A model generated the notes under the pieces. It worked only from the letters and a program-made list of their open reading frames with translations. It made no database searches and was not told where the DNA came from. This document shows positions 6,762 to 12,978 of a DNA stretch of 17,908 bases, in pieces. Position numbers and translations under genes: made by a program. Source of the stretch: CAZHGD01 sp964531735 (GTDB lineage Bacteria; Armatimonadota; UBA10988); NCBI GenBank assembly GCA_964531735.1, contig CAZHGD010000152.1, positions 1 through 17,908 on the forward strand. Reading direction: 5' to 3'. Numbering within the stretch: the first letter of the stretch is position 1; every line of letters starts with the position of its first letter.

Positions 6762-8181
6762 ACCTCGATGCCCTTCGGCGCGGCGAAGGCCAGCCACCGC
6801 CGCCAGATCGGGTCGGTTGGCGGCAGGGCCGCCGCCAGCAGTTGGTGCACCCGCTGGACTTCGTCGTGGCCGAGGTCGTCCTGGCCAAGCGCGGCCATGG
6901 CCGCGGTGATCGCCTGCTCCTGCTCGACGGCGCGTGGCTCGGTCAGTCCGAACGCCGGCGCCGTCAGCCAGCGGTCCGCCTTGCCGCGCGGACGCCACTC
7001 GGCCTTGTGAATCACTACCTCGGGCGGCGTCTGCGTCCGGTCGAGATCCAGCGTGAACAGGGCATCGCGCTCGGTGTCGAAGTGCGGCTCCATCGAGGCC
7101 AAGACGAGCGGCGCGTGGGTCGTGCAGATGATCTGGACCTGGAGGGTAGGGCTGAGCACGGCCNNNNNNNNNNNNNNNNNNNNNNNNNNNNNNNNNNNNN
7201 NNNNNNNNNNNNNNNNNNNNNNNNNNNNNNNNNNNNNNNNNNNNNNNNNNNNNNNNNNNNNNNCGGCGCGTGGGTCGTGCAGATGATCTGGACCTGGAGG
7301 GTAGGGCTGAGCACGGCCGTGGCGCGAAGCAGGGCGGGGAGGATCACGCGCTGCCATTGGGGGTGGAGGTGGGCATCGAGTTCGTCGATTAGCAGGACCA
7401 ACTGGGCCGTAGGCAGCTCGCCCGCCAAACGAGCGTTCTCACGATGCCGCGACCAGGACCAAACGAGCAGGTACGCCAGCGCCAGGACGCGTCGCACGCC
7501 ATCGGAAGCCAAGGTGATTGGCACGGCGCCGTAGGCCGTCTCGAGCATTGGGTAGGTGGTATCATCGCGCAGCCAGACCCGCTGCGGCTTGGCCAGACGG
7601 AGCACGTCGTCGGGCGGCGACAGGTTGGTCAGCACGCTGGCCAGGGCCTGCCACTCCGGGCTGGCCTCCGACTGTAGTTGCCACAGCACCCAGTCGCGCA
7701 ATAGACCGCTGCATAGCGTGGCGGCGGCACCGCCGTTGGGCAGCCCGGCCCAGACCTGGGCAGTGCTGAAGAGCAACGCGTCCGGCACGCGGTCGGCCGG
7801 ACCACCAGCGAGTTCCGCGTGCGCTGGTTGGTCGCGCCTGACCTTGGTGAGCAGAGGATCGGCAACACCAGCACTGCCGTCGGCCCGCAGGTACACTACC
7901 AACGACTGGCAACGGCGAGGCAGGTTGTCCCACTCCCATTGCTGTGAGCGCGCGACGTAGACGTCACTGGTGTTGTCGCTGGTGATTGCTGCGGGCCGGT
8001 CTGCCACCTTGGGCAGTGCCGGCTTGGCCACCCAGCCTCCGGTTAGTACCCACCAACACAGATCCAGCAGAAAGGTCTTGCCGAGCCCGTTGTCACCAGT
8101 CAGGATGTTCACCCGCGGTGCCAAATCCACCTTCAGATGCGACACCGGACCGACGTTGGTAAGCTCCAGGTTCTCAATCAA
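6758..8181 (-). CDS. ptuA-like: ABC/SMC-type AAA ATPase, PtuA-like (Septu-type), interrupted by an assembly gap
   Basis: The span contains 100 Ns plus a duplicated 55 bp. Removing those 155 bp leaves 1269 nt, an unbroken 422-residue frame. Walker A is GDNGLGKT (~29-36). A signature-like ASDGVRRVLALAYLL follows (~225-239), then Walker B LVLLIDELDAHLHP (~261-274) and the H-switch TTHAPLVLAS (H304). This is the AAA_15/AAA_21-type (OLD/RecF/SMC-like) fold without a long coiled coil. I chose the TTG at 8181, giving MIENLELTNVGPV, because GGAG (8188-8191) lies 6 nt upstream. A TTG at 8193 is possible but has no visible ribosome site. It begins 39 bp after the mannosidase stop and overlaps the HNH gene by 4 bp. 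A hand count of the first ~83 codons gives about 25% A/T-ending codons, against about 9% in the mannosidase start, hinting at separate ancestry. It probably senses infection and controls the HNH nuclease. Confidence 0.85.
7109..7163. repeat. Left copy of exact 55-bp duplicate flanking the scaffold gap
   Basis: Identical base for base to 7264-7318. In the minus-strand ATPase frame both copies encode the same H-switch segment (AVLSPTLQVQIICTTHAP). The copies abut the N run exactly, as expected for two contig ends sharing a k-mer-length overlap that was not merged. It is not a biological repeat. Confidence 0.9.
7164..7263. other. Assembly gap (100 Ns)
   Basis: Exactly 100 Ns, a conventional scaffold-gap length, lie inside the ATPase gene between two identical 55-bp ends. 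The true gap is most likely zero or negative, with the contigs overlapping by 55 bp. Confidence 0.95.
7264..7318. repeat. Right copy of exact 55-bp duplicate flanking the scaffold gap
   Basis: Second copy of 7109-7163. Deleting this copy together with the Ns (155 bp in total) restores the ATPase reading frame and a length divisible by three. Confidence 0.9.
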
Positions 8182-8187
8182 CGCTGG

Positions 8188-8191
8188 CTCC
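8188..8191 (-). promoter_or_regulatory. Ribosome binding site deciding the TTG start of the ATPase
   Basis: GGAG on the minus strand, 6 nt before the TTG at 8181. It lies within the sequence that would be coding if the earlier TTG at 8193 were used, so it favours the shorter protein. Confidence 0.5.
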
Positions 8192-8220
8192 AAACACCGA
8201 TTGTACTTGACCAGGCCGTC

Positions 8221-11200
8221 CTACGCCCGTCGCAGCCGCAGCGTCAGCACTTCGAACGGCCGGTAGGCCACGCGGACCTGGCCGCTCTGCAGGGCCAGCG
8301 GCCGAGCATTGCGTTCCAGCAGGTCGACCTGCGCCACTTGCGTGACCGGCAGGCCAAAGCTGATGGTCGCACGGCCCGACGCGCCGGACGCCTCGTAGAG
8401 ACGCACGATGAGGTCGTCGCTGTCCTCGGCCTTCTTCACCGCCTCGACCACCAGGTCGGGCACATCGACGCGCAACAGCGAGGCCGAGCGCGGCAGGGGC
8501 CCAGTGCCCGGTTCGGCCGGCGTGACGCGGAGCGGCACGTTCAGCTCGTAGCCGGCCTGGATGACGCCGCCCGCCACGTGGTCGCCCGGATGGCAGAACA
8601 GGCTGTAGCAGAACTCGTGGTGGCCACGGTCGGCTTGCGGGTCGGGGTAGCCCGGCGAGCGCAGCAGGTTGAGGTCGAGCACGTTGTCGCGCAGTTGGTG
8701 GCCGTACTTGCCGTCGTTCAGCAGCGCCACGCCGTAGCCCCGGTCGGACAGGTCGACCCACTTCTGCGCGCAGACTTCGAAACGCGCCAGGTCCCAGGTG
8801 GTGTTGACGTGCGTCGGCCGGCGCAGACTGCCGAACTGGATCTCGCAGGTCGCTTCGGTGGCCTGCACCGCCACGGCGAACGAGGTGCGCAGCATCTTGT
8901 GCGACTCGTGCCAGTCGACCTCGGTGACGAAGTCGAGACGCCGGCTGTCGACCGTGAGCACCGCCGTCTGCTTGAGTCGCGAGTTGCCGTAGCGGTAGGT
9001 CCGCGTGGCCTTGGCTTGCGGCCCGACCACGGCGGCCTCGACGGATTCCAGCCCGAAATGCTCCGGCGGCCGAGCATCGTAGTCCATGGCGAAGTCCCAG
9101 GCATCGCCCGGGTCGGCATAGACGGCCAGGCGGTTGCCGGCGGCGTCGGAGGACAACGCCTCGCGCTCCAGGACCTTGTCGTAGACCGAGGTCACCGCGC
9201 CGTCGGCAGCAAAGGTCACCCGCAGCAGGCCATTCTCGAGGCGACACTGGTCGGCGTGCAGCTCCGGCACGTCGGTGATCGGGTTGGCCGCTTCGACGAC
9301 CTGGTAGCCCAGGGGTGGAGCACTGACCTTCAGCCAGCCGCCCGGCACGGCGACGTACTCCGTGCGCGGCCAGGACAGGCCGTTCTCAATGACCACCGGC
9401 TTGGTCCGGCCCGACGTGTCATAGCCCCGGTGCATCGCCTTGCGGGCCGCGCTGGTCAGGCGTTCGGTCTGCTCCAGGAGCGTGGCGTACCGCGCGAGCG
9501 ACTCGTCATAGACGCGCGTGATGGACGAGCCGGGCAGGATGTCGTGGAACTGGTACAGCAGTGTCTCGCGCCAGATCGCGGCCAGTTCCGCGGCCGGGTA
9601 CTCCAGACCGCCGAGCCAGTGGGCGCAGGCTGAGAGCAACTCGGCCTCGCGCAAGGCGAACTCCAGGCGGCGGTTGGCCCGTTTGTTGCGGCCCTGCGTC
9701 GTGTAGGTGCCCTGGTGGCGCTCCAGGTAGAGCTCGCCGGCCCAGGTGGCATAGCCGTCGCCGGCGTGCAGCCGCTCGAACAGTCGCTCCGCCGGCTCCT
9801 GCACGACGGGCACCAAGCCGTCCAGATTGCGCTCGCGCGCCAACCGCTCGAGGTGCTCCTCACCCGGGCCGCCACCGCCGTCGCCGATGCCGAACAGCAT
9901 CAGGCAGTCGCCGGAGACGTCCTTGTCGGCGTAGTCGCGCGCGGCCCGCAGCACGCCGCGCGGCGAAGCCGGGCTGTTGTACGTCTCTTCCGGCAGCATG
10001 TGCGCCAGCACCTGCGTGCCGTCCAGCCCTTGCCACCAGAAGGTGTGATGCGGGAACTTGTTGACGATGTTCCAGGACAGCTTCTGCGTCATGAACGTGT
10101 CGACGCCCGCCTGGCGCAGCAACTGCGGCAGCGCGGCGGAGTAGCCGAACACGTCCGGCAACCACAGGTGCCGCACGTCGAGGCCGAACTCCTCGCGCCA
10201 GAAGCGCTTGCCGTAGAGCAGTTGTCGCACCAGCGATTCACCGCTCGGCACATTGGTATCCGCCTCCACCCACATCGCGCCCTGGACCTCCCAGCGCCCC
10301 TCGGCCACGCGTTGGCGCACCTCGTCGTAGACGGTCGGGTAGTGGTCCTTCAGCCACTGGTACAACTGCGGCTGGCTGGCGCCGAAGTGGTAGTCGGGGT
10401 ACTGCTCCATGAACCGCAGCGCCGTCGCGAAGGTGCGGGCGCCCTTGCGGATGGTCTCGCGGATGGGCCACAGCCAGCCGAGGTCCATGTGCGCATGGCC
10501 GATGGCGCTGATCCGCAACGACGGGTCACCGCCTTGCTTGGCCAGTTCAGGCGCCAGCATCGCGCGGGCGGCGGCCGCTTCGGCGTCGGTGAACTCACGC
10601 AGCTCGGCGGCCGCGGCGCACAGCGCCGCCCAGAGGCTGTGCCAGCGCGGCGAGTTGTCGGGCAACAAGCCCATCAGCTCGTAGAGCACCTCCCAGTCGT
10701 AGGCCAGCGCCCACAGCTCGTGGTGCCGCACGGCGATCCGCGCCTCTTTGAGCCTGCCGTCGTCGCGCAGGACGCCAAACAGGTCGTTGCAGCCACAGTC
10801 GGCCCAGAGATCGACCACCTCGCCACCGGCGGCCGGATCAGCCAGCGGTACCACGCGCTTTCCCGGCTTGCCCAGGCTGTAGTCGTAGCCGGAGTTGACG
10901 TTGGTCAGGCCCTGGCGCGGGCGGCCTTGCGCGTCGACCACCAGCGCCTCACCGTTCACGTCGATGAGCAGCACCACGGTCTGACCGGCGGCCTCGGCCG
11001 GCACAGTGCCGGTGAAGTGGAACCAGGCGCAGTCGAACAGCCCGCCCCACTGGTCGCCTGGCTGCAGCGCCAGTTCCCGACCGCTGGTACGCTCGGCGAA
11101 CGGGACGGGCTCGGTCGTGGCATAGGCCGTCACGGTCAGGTTGGCCAGGTGGGTGTAGACCGCGTTCTGGATCCGGTCGAGCATCGCCGCCAGGACGCCG

Positions 11201-11226
11201 CGCTGCTGGTTGCGGAAGTATGGCAT
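8221..11226 (-). CDS. GH38 alpha-mannosidase
   Basis: 1001 residues, the usual size for bacterial and vacuolar-type GH38 enzymes, which hydrolyse alpha-mannosides with a retaining, metal-dependent mechanism. A ~230-residue N-terminal beta-rich region precedes the catalytic barrel. The metal site is visible: GHAHMDLGW (H246, D248), the nucleophile loop WLPDVFGYS (D358), and FHDILPGSS (H561). FGIGDGGGGP (~445-454) is also typical of this subgroup. The rest is the long C-terminal beta-sandwich region. No signal peptide is seen, so it is probably cytoplasmic. The ATG at 11226 is preferred over the open extension to 11340 because GAGGGA (11234-11239) lies upstream and the protein then starts MPYFRNQQRG. 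It is the first gene of the leftward run. Confidence 0.95.
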   Translation of the reverse strand: MPYFRNQQRGVLAAMLDRIQNAVYTHLANLTVTAYATTEPVPFAERTSGRELALQPGDQWGGLFDCAWFHFTGTVPAEAAGQTVVLLIDVNGEALVVDAQGRPRQGLTNVNSGYDYSLGKPGKRVVPLADPAAGGEVVDLWADCGCNDLFGVLRDDGRLKEARIAVRHHELWALAYDWEVLYELMGLLPDNSPRWHSLWAALCAAAAELREFTDAEAAAARAMLAPELAKQGGDPSLRISAIGHAHMDLGWLWPIRETIRKGARTFATALRFMEQYPDYHFGASQPQLYQWLKDHYPTVYDEVRQRVAEGRWEVQGAMWVEADTNVPSGESLVRQLLYGKRFWREEFGLDVRHLWLPDVFGYSAALPQLLRQAGVDTFMTQKLSWNIVNKFPHHTFWWQGLDGTQVLAHMLPEETYNSPASPRGVLRAARDYADKDVSGDCLMLFGIGDGGGGPGEEHLERLARERNLDGLVPVVQEPAERLFERLHAGDGYATWAGELYLERHQGTYTTQGRNKRANRRLEFALREAELLSACAHWLGGLEYPAAELAAIWRETLLYQFHDILPGSSITRVYDESLARYATLLEQTERLTSAARKAMHRGYDTSGRTKPVVIENGLSWPRTEYVAVPGGWLKVSAPPLGYQVVEAANPITDVPELHADQCRLENGLLRVTFAADGAVTSVYDKVLEREALSSDAAGNRLAVYADPGDAWDFAMDYDARPPEHFGLESVEAAVVGPQAKATRTYRYGNSRLKQTAVLTVDSRRLDFVTEVDWHESHKMLRTSFAVAVQATEATCEIQFGSLRRPTHVNTTWDLARFEVCAQKWVDLSDRGYGVALLNDGKYGHQLRDNVLDLNLLRSPGYPDPQADRGHHEFCYSLFCHPGDHVAGGVIQAGYELNVPLRVTPAEPGTGPLPRSASLLRVDVPDLVVEAVKKAEDSDDLIVRLYEASGASGRATISFGLPVTQVAQVDLLERNARPLALQSGQVRVAYRPFEVLTLRLRRA

Positions 11227-11357
11227 GGCTCTGTCCCTCAGTCTGTGGTGGCTGCTATTGGTGCGGTGCGCCGGCTTTCCTGCCCCGAACGGCCGCGGAG
11301 AAGGACTTGCCGGCGCCCACAGAGAACGCCCGTCCACCACACGACCGAGAGCGACGC
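11227..11357. promoter_or_regulatory. Divergent promoter region between the GH38 and GH32 runs
   Basis: This 131-bp spacer is the only one that must drive both operon-like runs. I cannot point to a convincing sigma-70 -35/-10 pair in either direction. It does contain two nested inverted repeats with almost the same centre (listed separately), which could be operator sites or an mRNA hairpin. Confidence 0.5.
11244..11341. repeat. Nested inverted repeats in the divergent intergenic region
   Basis: The outer arms are TGTGGTGG (11244-11251) and CCACCACA (11334-11341). The inner arms are GCGCCGGC (11268-11275) and GCCGGCGC (11309-11316). Both pairs are perfect over 8 bp and share a centre at about 11292. 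The inner pair extends imperfectly (TTTCCT against AGGACTT). In GC-rich DNA single 8-bp pairs are easily found by chance, and the shared centre is the only notable part. Confidence 0.4.
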
Positions 11358-12953
11358 ATGACCATCACGAAGCGATACCTGCACCTGCCCACGCGCCCTG
11401 GTGGGTCGCGGCACCGAGTCACCGTGCTGGTCGACGGCGAGGCTGTGCTGCGGTTCGACGCCGAACTGGCCGACGGCGCCGCGCAGCTCATGGCGCCGAT
11501 CGATCTCGCCGCGTGGGTCGGCCGCCAGGTCGAACTGCGCCTCGACCCGCCGGCGCCCGAGCCTCCGGCCCTGGTGCGCCTGGTGGCCGCCGATGAGCCG
11601 CTCGGCGCCGAGCAGCTCTACCGCGAGGCGCTCCGGCCGCAGTACCACTTCACCGCGCAGCGCGGTTGGCTGAACGACCCCAATGGCCTGGCCTGGTACC
11701 GCGGTGAGTACCACCTGTTCTTCCAGCACAACCCTTACGGCGTCAACTGGGGCAACATGCACTGGGGCCATGCGGTCAGCGACGATCTGGTCCACTGGAC
11801 CGAAGTCGCCGAGGCGCTGGCGCCCGACGAGTTCGGCACCATGTTCTCCGGTTCGGCCGTGGTCGACACCGCCGACACGTCGGGTCTCGGCGCTGGCGAG
11901 GTGCCGTTGGTGCTCCTCTACACCGCCGCCGGCGAGCCGTTCACCCAGTGCCTGGCCTGGACCACCGACGGCCGCACCGTCCACAAGCTGGCCGACAACC
12001 CGGTGGTGCCCAACCTGAACACCAGCAACCGCGACCCGAAGGTCTTCTGGCACGAACCCACCGGCCGCTGGATCATGGCGCTCTACGTGCCGGTGCCGCC
12101 GGCGCCGGGCACCGACCAGGAAGGCCACAGTATCCAGCTCCTCTGGTCGGCCGATCTGAAGTCCTGGGCACACCTGGACACGGTGCCCGACTTCTACGAG
12201 TGCCCCGACCTGTTCGAGCTGCCGGTCATTGACGAGCCGGGCGAGAGCCGCTGGATGCTGTTCGGTGCCAACGGCGAGTACCAGTTGGGTCGCTTCGATG
12301 GCCACCGGTTCACCGCCGAGGGTCCGCGGCGCCGGCTGGACCACGGGCGCCACTACTACGCCGCGCAGACCTTCAGTGACCTGCCGGCGGAGGATGGCCG
12401 GCGGATCCTGATCGGCTGGATGAACGGCGGCAGCTACCCCGACATGCCGTTCAACCAGCAGATGACCTTCCCGACCGAACTGACGCTGGAGCGCGTCGGC
12501 GGCGAGTTGGTGGTCCGCCGGCTGCCGGTGCGCGAAATCGAGGCCCTGCACGAGGCGGGCTATGGCTGGTCGGACACCGTCATCGCGCCGGGCGGCAACC
12601 CGTTCGTCGATCTGGCCGGCGAGTTGTGGGACCTGGAGCTGACCATCGCGCCGGAGCAGGCCGCGGCGGTGACGTTGGCGGTACGCGGCGAGCCGATCTG
12701 CTTCGACGCGGTGGCGGGCACGCTGTCGTGTCTGGAGCGCAGCGTCAACGTGGCGCCGGGCCGGCCGCTCAACCTGCGCGTGCTGGTCGACCGCACCTCG
12801 CTGGAGGTGTTCGTCAACCACGGCGAGGCGGTGATGTCGTCCTGCTTCCTGCCGCCGGCCGACGATCGCGGCCTGGGGCTGACCGCCGAGGGCGGCGCGG
12901 CGCGCCTGCTCTGGGCCGACGTTCATGCGCTGGGTTCGGCTTGGCCGCGGTAG
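11358..12953 (+). CDS. GH32 beta-fructosidase (levanase/invertase type)
   Basis: 531 residues. It hydrolyses beta-fructofuranosides such as sucrose, fructo-oligosaccharides, levan or inulin. An ~85-residue N-terminal beta domain comes first, then the five-blade propeller with all GH32 signatures: WLNDPNG (nucleophile D107), FFQHNP, HWGHAVSDDLVHW, MFSGSAV, NRDPKVFW (transition-state D226) and YECPDLFEL (acid/base E281). A C-terminal beta-sandwich follows (SLEVFVNHGEAVMSSCFLP, split here by no gap). No signal peptide is visible. The ATG at 11358 is chosen for GAGAG just upstream and because the longer open frame would run into the divergent mannosidase start. It is first in the rightward run, and the next gene begins 25 bp after its stop. 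Exact fructan preference is not readable. Confidence 0.95.
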   Translation: MTITKRYLHLPTRPGGSRHRVTVLVDGEAVLRFDAELADGAAQLMAPIDLAAWVGRQVELRLDPPAPEPPALVRLVAADEPLGAEQLYREALRPQYHFTAQRGWLNDPNGLAWYRGEYHLFFQHNPYGVNWGNMHWGHAVSDDLVHWTEVAEALAPDEFGTMFSGSAVVDTADTSGLGAGEVPLVLLYTAAGEPFTQCLAWTTDGRTVHKLADNPVVPNLNTSNRDPKVFWHEPTGRWIMALYVPVPPAPGTDQEGHSIQLLWSADLKSWAHLDTVPDFYECPDLFELPVIDEPGESRWMLFGANGEYQLGRFDGHRFTAEGPRRRLDHGRHYYAAQTFSDLPAEDGRRILIGWMNGGSYPDMPFNQQMTFPTELTLERVGGELVVRRLPVREIEALHEAGYGWSDTVIAPGGNPFVDLAGELWDLELTIAPEQAAAVTLAVRGEPICFDAVAGTLSCLERSVNVAPGRPLNLRVLVDRTSLEVFVNHGEAVMSSCFLPPADDRGLGLTAEGGAARLLWADVHALGSAWPR

Positions 12954-12966
12954 GCGGTGGCCGACC

Positions 12967-12971
12967 GGAGG
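12967..12971 (+). promoter_or_regulatory. Ribosome binding site of the GH123/DUF4091 gene
   Basis: A full GGAGG 7 nt before the ATG at 12979, the strongest such site in the window. It fixes the start immediately before a signal peptide. Confidence 0.75.
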
Positions 12972-12978
12972 TGCGGCG

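Noticed and set aside
6762..6998. N-terminal extension of the HNH gene to 6998
   Set aside because: It overlaps the ATPase coding region in another frame and is Arg/Gly/Pro-rich. The ATGA junction at 6761 gives a sensible start.
7109..7318. 55-bp repeat pair as a mobile-element target duplication or attachment site
   Set aside because: The copies directly abut an N run and share coding frame. An assembly overlap explains them fully, and a 55-bp target duplication would be atypical.
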